NCBI GenBank assembly: GCA_963204815.1
Contig: CAUJHQ010000159.1
Location: 16,397-80,396, forward strand
DNA from: Pseudomonadota bacterium
GTDB taxonomy: Bacteria > Pseudomonadota > Gammaproteobacteria > Burkholderiales > Burkholderiaceae_C
Reading direction: 5' to 3'
DNA: 64,000 bases
Positions 8,729 to 17,595 of the stretch are shown one piece after another. The notes beneath the pieces are model-generated. The model was not told the DNA's origin and made no database searches. It saw only the letters and a list, made by a program, of their open reading frames with translations. Within the stretch, counting starts at the first letter, position 1. The number at the start of each line of letters is the position of its first letter. The translations under genes were made by a program, and so were the position numbers.

Positions 8729-8824
8729 CGCCCGGCCGCCAAACGGGGGCGTTGCAACCGGTAGCGCCACGCGGCGGCGGCGCTGGCCATACTGCACGGC
8801 CTTCACTTGACCGGGAAGACGAGC

Positions 8825-10033
8825 ATGGCGCCGCTGAACCCCCAACCCCGACGCCGCATGCTGGCGTGCCTGCTGGCCCTGGCCGGCGTTGTCGCGGGCT
8901 GCGGCAACGGCAGCGACGAGGCCACGCCGGTGGCCGGGCCGACGCCGAGCCCCACGCCGTCACCGTCGACCGGCCCGATCACCGCCACCACCTTCGCCAG
9001 CAACCTCGACAGCCCCTGGGGCATGGCCTTCCTGCCCGACGCGCGCCTGCTCGTCACGCTGAAGGGCGGCAGCCTGCTGCTGCTGAGCGCCGACGGGCAG
9101 ACCGTGACGCCCGTCAGCGGCGTGCCCGCCGTCAACAGCGTCGGCCAGGGCGGCCTGCTCGACATCGCCATCGACCCCGACTTCGCGACCACGCCCTGGG
9201 TCTACCTCAGCTATGCCGAAGACGGAAGCGGCGGCACCGGCACGGCCGTGGCGCGCGCGCAGCTGGTCGGCGCGGCGCTGCAGAGCCTGCAGGTCATCTT
9301 CCAGCAGCAGCCGAAGGTGGGCGGCAGCGGGCACTTCGGCTCGCGGCTCGTCTTCCGCGGTGACAAGACGCTGTTCGTCACGCTCGGCGAACGGCAGCAG
9401 GGCAGCCCGGCGCAGGACCTCACCAAGACCCTCGGCAAGGTGGTGCGCATCAACCGCGACGGCAGCATCCCCGGCGACAACCCGAACCTCGGCGCCGGTG
9501 CGCGCGCGGGCATCTGGAGCTACGGCCACCGCAACCCGCAGGGCGCGGCGCTGCACCCCACCACCGGCGAACTCTGGCAGAGCGAACACGGCCCGCAGGG
9601 CGGCGACGAGATCAACATCTCGCGCGCCGGCCAGAACCACGGCTGGCCGAACGTCAGCTACGGCTGCAACTACGGCGACCCGTACACCGGCAACGACAAC
9701 ACCACCTGCCGCATCGGCGGCACCGGCGGCGTGCATGCGCCGAACTACGTCGAGCCGCTGACGTACTGGGTGCCGACCTCGCAGGCGCCGTCGGGCCTGG
9801 CCTTCTACACCGGCAGCATGTTCCCCGAGTGGCAGGGCCAGCTGTTCAGCGGCGCGCTCGCCGGCGCCGGCGTCTGGCGCCTCACGCTCAGCGGCGACAC
9901 CGTGGCGGCGCGCGAGCGGCTGCCGTACAGCGCGCTCGACACGCGCATCCGCGACGTGCGCCAGGGCCCGGACGGCGCGCTCTACGTGTTGACCGACGGC
10001 AGCGGCGGCCGCATCGTGCGCGTCGCGCGCTGA
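8825..10033 (+). CDS. PQQ-dependent aldose sugar dehydrogenase-like lipoprotein
   Basis: A 402-residue protein of the soluble glucose/sorbosone dehydrogenase family, a six-bladed beta-propeller that binds PQQ and calcium and oxidises aldoses in the periplasm. The start at 8825 gives a lipoprotein signal ending GVVAGCGNG (Cys at about residue 24), then a Pro/Ser/Thr linker. Family motifs include NLDSPWGMAFLPD, GLLDIAIDPDF, SYGHRNPQG and the block GELWQSEHGPQGGDEIN. A TTG 18 bp upstream is also in frame, but a GGAAG element sits in front of 8825. No PQQ biosynthesis genes are nearby, so the cofactor must come from elsewhere. It converges with folA, 10 bp away. Confidence 0.88.
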   Translation: MAPLNPQPRRRMLACLLALAGVVAGCGNGSDEATPVAGPTPSPTPSPSTGPITATTFASNLDSPWGMAFLPDARLLVTLKGGSLLLLSADGQTVTPVSGVPAVNSVGQGGLLDIAIDPDFATTPWVYLSYAEDGSGGTGTAVARAQLVGAALQSLQVIFQQQPKVGGSGHFGSRLVFRGDKTLFVTLGERQQGSPAQDLTKTLGKVVRINRDGSIPGDNPNLGAGARAGIWSYGHRNPQGAALHPTTGELWQSEHGPQGGDEINISRAGQNHGWPNVSYGCNYGDPYTGNDNTTCRIGGTGGVHAPNYVEPLTYWVPTSQAPSGLAFYTGSMFPEWQGQLFSGALAGAGVWRLTLSGDTVAARERLPYSALDTRIRDVRQGPDGALYVLTDGSGGRIVRVAR

Positions 10034-10043
10034 CCGGCCGCCG

Positions 10044-10553
10044 TCAGGCCGCGCCGGCGCGGCGGCGGTAGCGCACGAAGGCGAAGCCGAAGTCGTTCGG
10101 CGCCGCCGCCTGCTGCGGGCTGCGGTCCACCTCCTCGAAGACCGTGCGGTCGAGCGCCGGAAAGCGCGTCGTGCCGTCGAAGTCGCGCGCGATCTCGGTC
10201 AGCAGCACTTCGTCGGCCTGCGGCAGCGCCGCCGCGTACAGCGCGCCGCCGCCGATGACGAAGACGCGCGGCGCACCGGCGACGAGCTTCAGCGCCGCTT
10301 CCGGCGAGGGCACGGCCTCGGCGCCATCGGCGCGCCATGCGGCGTTGCGCGTGACCACGACGTTGCGGCGCCCCGGCAGCGGGCGGAACTTGGCCGGCAG
10401 CGACTCCCAGGTGCGCCGGCCCATGATGACCGGGCAGCCCAGCGTGGCGCGGCGGAAGTGCGCCAGGTCTTCCGGCAGGTGCCAGGGCATCTTCTCGCCG
10501 TCGCCGATGACGCCGTTGCGCGCCACCGCGGCGATCAGCACCACTTCCGTCAT
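10044..10553 (-). CDS. folA: Dihydrofolate reductase
   Basis: NADPH-dependent reduction of dihydrofolate to tetrahydrofolate, closing the folate cycle after thymidylate synthesis. The 169 residues match the usual chromosomal length. Signatures include IAAVARNGVIG at the N-terminus, MPWHLPEDL with the catalytic acid in the PEDL helix, PVIMGRRTWESLP, and the NADPH loop VFVIGGGALYAAAL. Its ATG directly follows the TAG of thyA, with no spacer, so the two enzymes of the same cycle are coupled. An ABC exporter gene precedes them in the same operon. Confidence 0.97.
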   Translation of the reverse strand: MTEVVLIAAVARNGVIGDGEKMPWHLPEDLAHFRRATLGCPVIMGRRTWESLPAKFRPLPGRRNVVVTRNAAWRADGAEAVPSPEAALKLVAGAPRVFVIGGGALYAAALPQADEVLLTEIARDFDGTTRFPALDRTVFEEVDRSPQQAAAPNDFGFAFVRYRRRAGAA

Positions 10554-11363
10554 CTAAACCGCCACCGGCGCCTTGATGGCCGGGTGGTGCTGGTACTCGA
10601 GAACCTCGAAGTCCTCGTATTCGTAGTCGAAGATCGACGGCGGCCGGCGCTTGATGTTCAGCACGGGGTAGGGGTGCGGCGCGCGAGAGAGCTGCTGCTC
10701 GACCTGCTCGAAGTGGTTGTTGTAGATGTGGCAGTCGCCGCCGGTCCAGATGAACTCGCCCGGCTGCAGGTCGCACTGCTGCGCCAGCATGTGCGTCAGC
10801 AGCGCGTAGCTCGCGATGTTGAACGGCACGCCCAGGAAGATGTCGGCGCTGCGCTGGTAGAGCTGGCAGCTGAGCCGGCCTTCGGCGACGTAGAACTGGA
10901 AGAACGCGTGGCAGGGCATCAGTGCCATCTGCGGCAGGTCGGCCACGTTCCAGGCGCTGACGATGATGCGGCGGCTGTCGGGGTTGGTCCTCAGCGTCTT
11001 GACCACTTCGGCGATCTGGTCGATGTGGCCGCCGCCGGGCGTGGGCCAGCTGCGCCACTGCACGCCGTACACCGGGCCGAGGTCACCGTCGGGCTTGGCC
11101 CATTCGTCCCAGATCGTGACGCCGCGTTCCTGCAGCCACTTCGCGTTGCCGTCGCCGCGCAGGAACCACAGCAGCTCGAGGATGATGCTCTTCAGGTGCA
11201 CCTTCTTCGTCGTCACCAGCGGGAAGCCCTCGGCGAGGTCGAAGCGCATCTGGTGGCCGAACACGCTCTTCGTGCCGGTGCCGGTGCGGTCGCTCTTCTG
11301 CACGCCCGTGGCGTACACGTGGCGCATGAAGTCCTCGTACTGGGAACGGATCGGTCGGCTCAT
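10554..11363 (-). CDS. thyA: Thymidylate synthase
   Basis: Converts dUMP to dTMP with methylene-tetrahydrofolate, producing the dihydrofolate used by the next gene. At 269 residues it is of the short E. coli type. Visible signatures are [19 protein letters not shown] (folate and phosphate loop), [12 protein letters not shown] with the catalytic Cys, [19 protein letters not shown], and the dUMP-binding end [10 protein letters not shown]. Its ATG overlaps the stop of the upstream ABC exporter gene (ATGA), and its TAG abuts the folA ATG. The order exporter-thyA-folA is therefore a single coupled operon. Confidence 0.97.
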   Translation of the reverse strand: MSRPIRSQYEDFMRHVYATGVQKSDRTGTGTKSVFGHQMRFDLAEGFPLVTTKKVHLKSIILELLWFLRGDGNAKWLQERGVTIWDEWAKPDGDLGPVYGVQWRSWPTPGGGHIDQIAEVVKTLRTNPDSRRIIVSAWNVADLPQMALMPCHAFFQFYVAEGRLSCQLYQRSADIFLGVPFNIASYALLTHMLAQQCDLQPGEFIWTGGDCHIYNNHFEQVEQQLSRAPHPYPVLNIKRRPPSIFDYEYEDFEVLEYQHHPAIKAPVAV

Positions 11364-13213
11364 GGCGCCGGATTATCCGCGGCCGGCGCGAGGTCGAACT
11401 GCATCGCGGCCAGCCGTGCATACAGCCCGCCGGCGGCCACCAGCTCGGCGTGGGTGCCGGTCTCGACGATGCGCCCGCGGTCCAGCACGACGATGCGGTC
11501 GGCGCGCAGCACGGTGGCCAGGCGGTGCGCGATGACGAGCGTGGTGCGGTCCTTCATCGCCGCCTCCAGGGCCGCCTGCACCATGCGTTCGCTCTCGGCG
11601 TCCAGCGCGCTCGTCGCCTCGTCCAGCAGCAGCAGCGGCGGGTTCTTCAGCATCGCGCGGGCGATCGCGATGCGCTGGCGCTGGCCGCCGCTGATGCGCA
11701 CGCCGCGCTCGCCCAGGAAGGTGGCGTAGCCCTCGGGCAGGGCGCTGATGAAGTCGTGCGCGAAGGCCGCCTTCGCGGCGGCGTGGACTTCCTCGTCGCT
11801 GGCGCCCGGGCGGCCGTAGCGGATGTTCTCCAGCGCGCTCGTCGAGAACACCGTGCTGTCCTGCGGCACGATGCCGATGCGCGCGCGCAAGTCGGCCAGC
11901 GCCGCCTGCGGCACCGGCACGCCGTCGATGCGCAGCGTGCCCTGCTGGGCGTCGTAGAAGCGCAGCAGCAGCTGCAACACCGTGCTCTTGCCGGCGCCGC
12001 TGGGGCCGACCAGCGCCACCGTCTCGCCGGGTTTCACGCTCAGCGAGAAGTCGGCCAGCGCCGCCTGTTTGGGGCGCGACGGGTAGTGGAAGGTCACGTG
12101 CTCGAAGGCCAGCGCCGAGCCGCCGCGCGCCGGCGGCAGCGCCAGCGGCTGCGCGGGGTCGGCCACCGGCGAGCGCGTGGCCAGCAGTTCCATCAGGCGC
12201 TCGGTGGCACCGGCGGCGCGCAGCAGGTCCCCGTACACCTCGGACAGCACCGCCACGGCGCCGACGAAGATGATCACGTAGACCACCGTCTGCCCCAGGT
12301 GGCCGGCGCTGATCTCGCCGGCGATGACCGCCTGCGTGCCCTGGTACAGGCCCCACAGCAGCGCGCCGAAGGTGGCGGTGATCATGAAGCCGACGAGGTA
12401 CGAGCGCACCAGCGTGCGCCGGCGCGCCGTCTCGAACGCGTTCTCGGTCGACTCGTCGAAGCGCGTCGCCTCGCGCCCTTCCTGCACGTAGGCCTGCACG
12501 ACCGGGATGGCGTTCAGCACCTCGGCGGCGATGGCGCTCGAATCGGCCACGCGGTCCTGGCTGGCGCGGCTCAGCTTGCGCACGCGGCGCCCGAAGTACA
12601 GCGAGGGCAGCACCACCAGCACCAGCACGCCCAGCACCTGCGTCATCACGTAAGGGTTGGTGACGACGAGGGCGCCGAGCGCGCCGATGCCCATCACCGT
12701 GTTGCGCAGCCCCATGCTGAGGCTGGAGCCGACCACCGTCTGCACGAGCGTGGTGTCGGTGGTCAGGCGGCTCAGCACCTCGCCGGTCTGCGTGGTCTCG
12801 AAGAACTCCGGGCTCTGGCGCACCACGTGCGCGTAGACGGCATTGCGCAGGTCGGCGGTGATGCGCTCGCCGAGCCAGGTGACCATGTAGAAGCGCGCCG
12901 CCGAGAACACGCCGAGCGCGGCACCGACCGCGAACAGCGCCAGGAAGTGGTCGCGCAGCGCCATCACGCGCGCGCCGGGGTCGGCGGCGACGAGGCCCTG
13001 GTCGATCAGCGTCTTGAGCGCCACCGGGAACACCAGCGTGCTGGCCGCCGCCATGACGAGGAAGAACACCGCCAGGGCGATGCGGCCACGGTACGGCCGC
13101 ACGAAGGGCAGCAGGCCCGACAGCGACTTCACGCGCTGGCCGGGTGGCGGCTCGGGCTTCTCGCGGGTGGGGTCGGGGCGCGCGGCGGCGGCGGTGGAAA
13201 CGGTGGAAGCCAT
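11360..13213 (-). CDS. MsbA/LmrA-type ABC exporter, fused permease-ATPase
   Basis: A 617-residue half-transporter that would work as a homodimer in the inner membrane, exporting lipids, drugs or peptides. The N-terminal membrane domain (about 50-320, six helices) includes the coupling region STEN. The C-terminal ATPase (about 360-600) shows Walker [10 protein letters not shown], the Q-loop IVPQDSTVF, the signature ISGGQRQR, Walker [13 protein letters not shown] and the H-loop VIAHRLAT. I chose the ATG at 13213 (MASTVST). An in-frame ATG nine codons upstream would only add a short unconserved tail. It heads an operon with thyA and folA, overlapping thyA by 4 bp, but nothing suggests a folate role. 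The substrate is unknown. Confidence 0.9.
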   Translation of the reverse strand: MASTVSTAAAARPDPTREKPEPPPGQRVKSLSGLLPFVRPYRGRIALAVFFLVMAAASTLVFPVALKTLIDQGLVAADPGARVMALRDHFLALFAVGAALGVFSAARFYMVTWLGERITADLRNAVYAHVVRQSPEFFETTQTGEVLSRLTTDTTLVQTVVGSSLSMGLRNTVMGIGALGALVVTNPYVMTQVLGVLVLVVLPSLYFGRRVRKLSRASQDRVADSSAIAAEVLNAIPVVQAYVQEGREATRFDESTENAFETARRRTLVRSYLVGFMITATFGALLWGLYQGTQAVIAGEISAGHLGQTVVYVIIFVGAVAVLSEVYGDLLRAAGATERLMELLATRSPVADPAQPLALPPARGGSALAFEHVTFHYPSRPKQAALADFSLSVKPGETVALVGPSGAGKSTVLQLLLRFYDAQQGTLRIDGVPVPQAALADLRARIGIVPQDSTVFSTSALENIRYGRPGASDEEVHAAAKAAFAHDFISALPEGYATFLGERGVRISGGQRQRIAIARAMLKNPPLLLLDEATSALDAESERMVQAALEAAMKDRTTLVIAHRLATVLRADRIVVLDRGRIVETGTHAELVAAGGLYARLAAMQFDLAPAADNPAP

Positions 13214-13349
13214 GCGCGCGAGTGTAGGCATGCACGCCACGGGCCCCCCTGTCTGCGTGGTGCACGGCCTTTCGCCGCGCGCGCACCGGGCTTACGATGC
13301 CCGGGCCTCAAGTCGGCCGCGGAATGGCCGATGACAGCGCATCCACCCG

Positions 13350-14186
13350 ATGTCGATGATCCCGCCCAGCCTTCCAGACCTGCCCGACGCGGCGCCGGCC
13401 GCGCGCCGCGTGCGCCTGTGGGTCGTCGCCGCCGTCTCCGGCGCCATCGTCATCGCGGCCGCGGCCACGCTGGCGTGGGCGCTGAACCTGCTGCTCGCCG
13501 GCACCGGCCTGGCGGCGGCACCGATCGCCGCCGCGGTGGCCGTCACCATCGTCTCGGTGCCGATGGCGCTGCTGGTGGCGCGCCTGCTGCGCGAACTGGC
13601 CGCCAACCGCGAGCGCCTGGCCCGCCTGGACACCATCGACCTCGTCACCGGCGCATCCAACCGCGCGCCGTTCATCGCCCTCGCCGAACGCGAATGGGCG
13701 CGCGTGCGCCGCTACGGCGGCGAACCGGCGCTGGTGGTCGTCGACGTCGACCGCTTCGCGCGCCTGAACGAGCAACGCGGTGCCGGCGTCGGCGACGAGA
13801 TCCTGCGCGCCCTGGTGCGCGAGGTGGCGCCCACGCTGCGCGGCGCCGACGTGCTGGCGCGCTTCGGCGGGTCGCAGCTGGCGGTGTGGCTGGCGCAGGT
13901 CGATGCCATCGGCGTGCTCGACGTCGCCGACCGCATCCGCGAACGCACCGAGAACCTCGACGTCGAGTGGCAGGGCCAGAAGCTGCGCGTCACCGCCAGC
14001 GTCGGCGTGGCCGTGCTGCGGCCCACGCACCTGAACCTGAGCTCGCTGATCGCCGACGCCGAAGCCGCCGTGCAGGCGGCGCGCCAGGCCGGCGGCAACT
14101 GCGTGCGCGCGGCGCCGGTGGACCCGGCGCGCACGCAGCGCATCGGGCCTTCGGTGGGCGACAACCAGGCCGCCGGGCCGCTGTAG
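13350..14186 (+). CDS. Degenerate GGDEF protein with retained I-site
   Basis: A 278-residue membrane protein with two hydrophobic helices (about 23-47 and 53-78) and a C-terminal GGDEF-fold domain (about 90-255). The catalytic signature is GGSQL at 173-177 in place of GGDEF, and the usual DxLTGLxNR reads DLVTGASNR. Diguanylate cyclase activity is therefore unlikely. An RGAD motif at 164-167, exactly five residues before GGSQL, fits the RxxD inhibitory site that binds c-di-GMP. I infer a c-di-GMP receptor rather than a synthase. A -10-like TTACGAT near 13291 may serve as promoter. It ends two bases before the stop of the convergent AttH-like gene. Targets are unknown. Confidence 0.8.
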   Translation: MSMIPPSLPDLPDAAPAARRVRLWVVAAVSGAIVIAAAATLAWALNLLLAGTGLAAAPIAAAVAVTIVSVPMALLVARLLRELAANRERLARLDTIDLVTGASNRAPFIALAEREWARVRRYGGEPALVVVDVDRFARLNEQRGAGVGDEILRALVREVAPTLRGADVLARFGGSQLAVWLAQVDAIGVLDVADRIRERTENLDVEWQGQKLRVTASVGVAVLRPTHLNLSSLIADAEAAVQAARQAGGNCVRAAPVDPARTQRIGPSVGDNQAAGPL

Positions 14187-14188
14187 CG

Positions 14189-15250
14189 TCAGCTCATGCG
14201 CAGCCGGCCCGCGTAGCCGGTCATCTCCAGGTACCCCAGGCCGATGCGCCGCCCCGCGGCGTCGGTCAGCTCCGACAAGCCTTCCCAGTAGACCGCTCCG
14301 GTGTTGCCGCGGCTGTCGAGTTCCTGCGCGTCCAGCAGTGCCTTCAGGCCGAAGCGCCCGGCGGGCGACTCCAGGGTCCATTCCACCGGGTAGGCGCCCT
14401 GCGACTGCGGGCTCGTCCAGCGGCGGCCGGGCGTGAAGCGCACCTCGTCGGCGCCGAAGGCGCGCATCGCGCCGCCGGGCGGGCGCCAGCCGCCACCGGC
14501 CCACAGCGCGCTGCCGTCGGCACGGCGGATGCGAAAGAGCATCAGCGCGCTGCCGTCGAACAGGTTGACGCCCAGCCAGTCCCAGCCCACTGCGTCGGGC
14601 GCGAGGTAGGCGTCGCTCCATTCGCGGTCGAGCCAGGCGCGGCCCTGCACCGGCACGGCCTGCCGGTCGACCGTGAGCGTGCCCTGCGCGGCGAGCTGCG
14701 GCTCGCTGTAGTAGTGGCTGGCCTGCGATTCGAGCGGGCCCTTGCGCGAGAAGCCGGCGTCGCCCTGCAGCAGCATCGGCTGCGTCGGCGCGAGTGCGAG
14801 GTCGAGCGCGAAGTCGGCCGCGGGCGTGCGCGTGCGGTAGCCGGCGCCTTCGCGCACGAACGACCAGTCGGCCAGGCGCACGCGGGCGTCGTCCACCGCC
14901 GCGAAGGCCGGGCCTTCGGCGGCGTCGCCCGACCAGCGCGCGAGGCGCTGCGCGTGCAGGTGGCGCCCGGCCTGCAGGTCCGTGATGGCCGCATGCGCGA
15001 ACAGCACGTGGCGCGCGGCAAAGCGGCCCTTGACGCCCTCGGCCACGCCGGTACGGCTGCGGAAGAAGGTGACCTGGAAGCCGAAGCGCGGCGCTTCGGG
15101 CGTGCCGGTCCAGCCGGTGGCGTACCACCACTCGGTGCCGGCCTCGTTGTGCGTGCCATGGTCGCGCGGAAACGCGAATGGCCGGCCGCGGCGGATCTCG
15201 GCCAGCGCCGGCAGTGGCAGCGCGGCGAGCAGCAGGGCGCGGCGTTTCAT
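14189..15250 (-). CDS. Lipocalin-like AttH/CrtC-family secreted protein
   Basis: A 353-residue exported protein with a signal peptide (MKRR, a hydrophobic stretch, ending ALAE). The body matches the carotenoid 1,2-hydratase / AttH fold: two lipocalin-like barrels marked by DHGTHNEAGTEWWYATGW near the N-terminus and ARSWLDREWS-type and GWDWLGVNLFDGSALML-type motifs in the middle. CrtC proteins hydrate carotenoid end groups, while AttH-type relatives usually sit beside ABC exporters and act on unknown lipids. No carotenoid genes are visible here. Start chosen at 15250 for the signal peptide and a GGGAG ribosome site four bases upstream. The start codon overlaps the stop of a small upstream ORF (ATGA). 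Confidence 0.8.
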   Translation of the reverse strand: MKRRALLLAALPLPALAEIRRGRPFAFPRDHGTHNEAGTEWWYATGWTGTPEAPRFGFQVTFFRSRTGVAEGVKGRFAARHVLFAHAAITDLQAGRHLHAQRLARWSGDAAEGPAFAAVDDARVRLADWSFVREGAGYRTRTPAADFALDLALAPTQPMLLQGDAGFSRKGPLESQASHYYSEPQLAAQGTLTVDRQAVPVQGRAWLDREWSDAYLAPDAVGWDWLGVNLFDGSALMLFRIRRADGSALWAGGGWRPPGGAMRAFGADEVRFTPGRRWTSPQSQGAYPVEWTLESPAGRFGLKALLDAQELDSRGNTGAVYWEGLSELTDAAGRRIGLGYLEMTGYAGRLRMS

Positions 15251-15480
15251 CGATCTCCCATCAACAGTTCGTCTGAATGCCACTCAGGATAGGTATCACG
15301 TAAGACTTCAACTTCATGGGCGTTCCTCCCGCCAGCGGCCTTCGAGGTGCGCAGGCGTTCGCGCAGGCCGCCAAGCATTGTCTTGGGGTGCAGTCTCACC
15401 CAGTTGAACAACTCGCGCTCCATCAGTGCCAAGTGCCGGTTCGTGTCGGGCAGGGTGGATTGGGGCGCTGTCGGACCCAT
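15247..15480 (-). CDS. Small hypothetical ORF, low-GC
   Basis: A 77-codon reading frame between the TetR gene and the AttH-like gene, on the minus strand. It has no family I recognise. An internal ATG at 15423 would give 58 residues, beginning MERELFNWVRLHP. Three points favour a real gene: its base composition is visibly less GC-rich than the surroundings, its translation looks like a normal soluble protein with balanced charge, and its stop overlaps the next start as ATGA. Against it, the ORF is short, has no clear ribosome site and could be the remnant of a larger transferred gene. Its 5' end is 21 bp from the divergent tetR start, so any promoter overlaps the TetR operator-like site. Confidence 0.35.
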   Translation of the reverse strand: MGPTAPQSTLPDTNRHLALMERELFNWVRLHPKTMLGGLRERLRTSKAAGGRNAHEVEVLRDTYPEWHSDELLMGDR

Positions 15481-15504
15481 GAATATGATGATCGTAATAT
15501 CATG
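15481..15504. promoter_or_regulatory. Operator-like site A upstream of TetR gene
   Basis: An AT-rich island, GAATATGATGA then TCGTAATATCATG, directly before and overlapping the tetR ATG. It contains TATGAT (15484-15489), a 5-of-6 match to a -10 element, and imperfect dyad halves ATGAT/ATCAT. Seventeen of 24 positions are shared with a site upstream of the following MFS gene (16127-16150). Autoregulation is inferred. Confidence 0.5.
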
Positions 15505-16086
15505 CCCATCGTGCCCCCAACCACCACCCGCAAGGAACTGACCCACGACCGCATCCTGGACGTGGCGTCTCGGGCCATTCGCCGCGCCGGCTACGGCGGT
15601 GTCGGCCTGGCCACGATCATGAAGGAGGCTGGCCTGACGCATGGCGGCTTCTACGCCCACTTCGCGTCCCGCGACGCGCTGCTGGCCGAGGCCACGCAGC
15701 GTGCGGGCCGAGACACCGGGGCCGTTCTCGCCGAACGCTTGCGTCAGGCGCAGGCCCAAGGGTCGAGTCCCTTCGCCGCGCTGGTGCAGACCTACCTGGC
15801 CGACGCGCAACTCGACAACACCGAGTGCGGCTGCGTGGTGGCCGCGTTGGCCTCGGAGATTCCGCGCCAGGCCGAAGAAGTGGCGAACGCCGCCCGTGCC
15901 CGCGTGCTGGGGTTGGTCGACCTGGTGCGCCGCAGCCTGCCGGCCGGGGCCGACGCGGCGCAGGCGCAGATGGTCGCCGCCACGCTGGTCGGCACGGTTC
16001 AGCTGGCGCGCACGCTCCAGGGCAAGGCCGCCAAGGCCTGGCTGGCAAACGCACGGGACAGCCTCATCCGGCAGTACAGCGCCTGA
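15502..16086 (+). CDS. TetR/AcrR-family transcriptional regulator
   Basis: A 194-residue repressor with the N-terminal helix-turn-helix of the family: RILDVASRAIRRAGYGGVG, then TIMKEAGLTHGGFYAHFASRDALL (about residues 18-55). The C-terminal ligand domain carries ECGCVVAALASEIPRQ, common in TetR proteins that control efflux or detoxifying reductases. The ATG at 15502 leaves almost no leader behind the TATGAT promoter element, so the message may be nearly leaderless. It is followed by an MFS exporter and a thioesterase on the same strand. A shared AT-rich site before both the regulator and the exporter suggests a local repression circuit triggered by the exported compound. Confidence 0.88.
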   Translation: MPIVPPTTTRKELTHDRILDVASRAIRRAGYGGVGLATIMKEAGLTHGGFYAHFASRDALLAEATQRAGRDTGAVLAERLRQAQAQGSSPFAALVQTYLADAQLDNTECGCVVAALASEIPRQAEEVANAARARVLGLVDLVRRSLPAGADAAQAQMVAATLVGTVQLARTLQGKAAKAWLANARDSLIRQYSA

Positions 16087-16126
16087 TGCGCCGACGGTGC
16101 CTTCCGGCATGCCGACGCGCGACGCC

Positions 16127-16150
16127 GAATATGACGAGCATCATTTCGTG
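16127..16150. promoter_or_regulatory. Operator-like site B upstream of MFS exporter
   Basis: GAATATGACGAG then CATCATTTCGTG, matching site A at 15481-15504 in 17 of 24 aligned positions, including the entire first octamer. It lies about 10 bp before the likely start of the MFS gene, where a bound TetR dimer would block transcription. Confidence 0.45.
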
Positions 16151-16160
16151 AGACGCCTCC

Positions 16161-17585
16161 TTGAAACCCAGCAACACCGCTGTCTCCGCCGCCGGCGCTG
16201 ACGTGGCCGTGACCCGGCCCGCACGCCCGTGGCCGGTGTTCTGGGTCGCCAGCGTCGCCACCTTCCTCGTGTCGCTGGACACGACGATGCTGTTCGCTGC
16301 CTTCGACCCGCTGCGGCACGCGTTCAGCGACGCATCGGCGGCCGACCTGTCGTGGGTGCTGAACGCCTACACGGTGGTCTACGCCACGCTGTTGATCCCT
16401 TCGGGGGGCCTGGCCGACACGTATGGCCGCAAGCGTGTCTTCCTGATCGGCGTGGCCTTGTTCCTGGCGGCGTCGGCGGCCTGCGGCCTCGCCGGCAGCG
16501 TGAGTTGGCTGGTCGCGGCCCGCGTGCTGCAGGCGGTGGGCGCGGCCCTGCTGACGCCGGCCTCGCTGTCGATCGTGCTGGCCGCGTTCCCGCAGACGCA
16601 GCGCGCCGTGATGGTCAGCCTCTGGGGCGCGGTCGGGGGCCTCGCGGCTGCGGTGGGGCCGAGCGCCGGCAGCTTCGTGATCGACCGCTTCGGCTGGCCC
16701 TGGGCGTTCTACATCAACCTGCCGCTCGGTGGCCTGGCCTTGTGGCGCGGTGCCGCGCTGTTGACCGAATCGATCAAATCCGGCGAGCGCCGAAGGGTCG
16801 ATGGCGTCGGCATGGCCTTGCTGATGCTGGCGGTGGGCGCGGTCACGCTGGCCATCGTCGAGTCCGATGCGCCGAACTGGAGTCGCGTGGAACTCAAGGC
16901 CATGGGTGCCACCGGCATCGTCGCCGCCGCTGCCTTCGTCGTGTGGGCACGCAGGACCCCGGCGCCGCTGGTGGACCTGGCGCTGTTCCGCCACCGCACC
17001 TACCGTTTCGTCAACCTCGCGACGCTCGCCTTCGGCACGGCGTTCTCGATGATGTTCCTGTCCCTGTTCTTCTACATGATGAACGTCTGGCACTTCAGCC
17101 TGCCGCAGGCCGGGTTGGCGGTCACACCGGGGCCGCTGCTCGTGATGCCGACCGCCATCGTCACCGGCCGCCTCGCGTCGCGCCTGGGCCATCGCCGCTT
17201 CCTGGTGGGCGGGTCGCTGCTGTACGCGTGCAGCAGCCTGTGGTTCCTGCTCGTGCCCGGTGACGAGCCCCGGTACCTGTCGCACTGGCTGCCCGGGCTG
17301 ATGATGAGCGGCATCGCGGTCGGTCTCGTGCTGCCGTCGCTGTCGGCCGCGGCCGTGAGCCGCCTGCCCGTGGCGCACTACGCCGTGGGCAGCGCGGTCA
17401 ACCAGGCCACGCGGCAGATCGGCTCGGTGCTCGGCGTGGCGCTCACCGTGGCGCTGCTGGGCCATGCGGCCTTGCAGCGCGCCGACTTCGATGCGCTCTA
17501 CCTCGTGCACGGAGCGCTCGCGCTGCTGACGGGGCTGTTGTGCCTGCCGGTGGACACCAAGCCGCAAGCTTCCAACCGGACATAG
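16161..17585 (+). CDS. MFS efflux transporter, DHA2 (EmrB/QacA) type
   Basis: A 474-residue inner-membrane drug:proton antiporter with about 14 helices. Features are the early motif SLDTTMLFAAFDPLRHAF, the loop GGLADTYGRKRVFLIG (motif A between helices 2 and 3), and the antiporter-type stretch GGLAAAVGPSAGSFV (motif C). The start is uncertain: the TTG at 16161 lacks a good ribosome site, and GTG codons near 16204-16210 would remove only the unstructured N-terminus. It follows the TetR gene and a second copy of the TetR site, so it is the likely regulated target. No membrane-fusion partner (EmrA type) is present, so it may export only to the periplasm. Confidence 0.88.
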   Translation: MKPSNTAVSAAGADVAVTRPARPWPVFWVASVATFLVSLDTTMLFAAFDPLRHAFSDASAADLSWVLNAYTVVYATLLIPSGGLADTYGRKRVFLIGVALFLAASAACGLAGSVSWLVAARVLQAVGAALLTPASLSIVLAAFPQTQRAVMVSLWGAVGGLAAAVGPSAGSFVIDRFGWPWAFYINLPLGGLALWRGAALLTESIKSGERRRVDGVGMALLMLAVGAVTLAIVESDAPNWSRVELKAMGATGIVAAAAFVVWARRTPAPLVDLALFRHRTYRFVNLATLAFGTAFSMMFLSLFFYMMNVWHFSLPQAGLAVTPGPLLVMPTAIVTGRLASRLGHRRFLVGGSLLYACSSLWFLLVPGDEPRYLSHWLPGLMMSGIAVGLVLPSLSAAAVSRLPVAHYAVGSAVNQATRQIGSVLGVALTVALLGHAALQRADFDALYLVHGALALLTGLLCLPVDTKPQASNRT

Positions 17586-17595
17586 CGATCCCCCC

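Noticed and set aside
8728..8752. ACGCCC/GGGCGT hairpin right after the Bug gene at 7772
   Set aside because: Six base pairs with a 13-nt loop and no T-run is too weak to call a terminator in DNA this GC-rich.
11450..15292. A 1280-codon plus-strand open frame opposite the ABC exporter and running through the GGDEF gene
   Set aside because: It is antisense to a clear ABC transporter and AttH-like gene, has His/Arg/Gln-rich composition and no recognisable motif.
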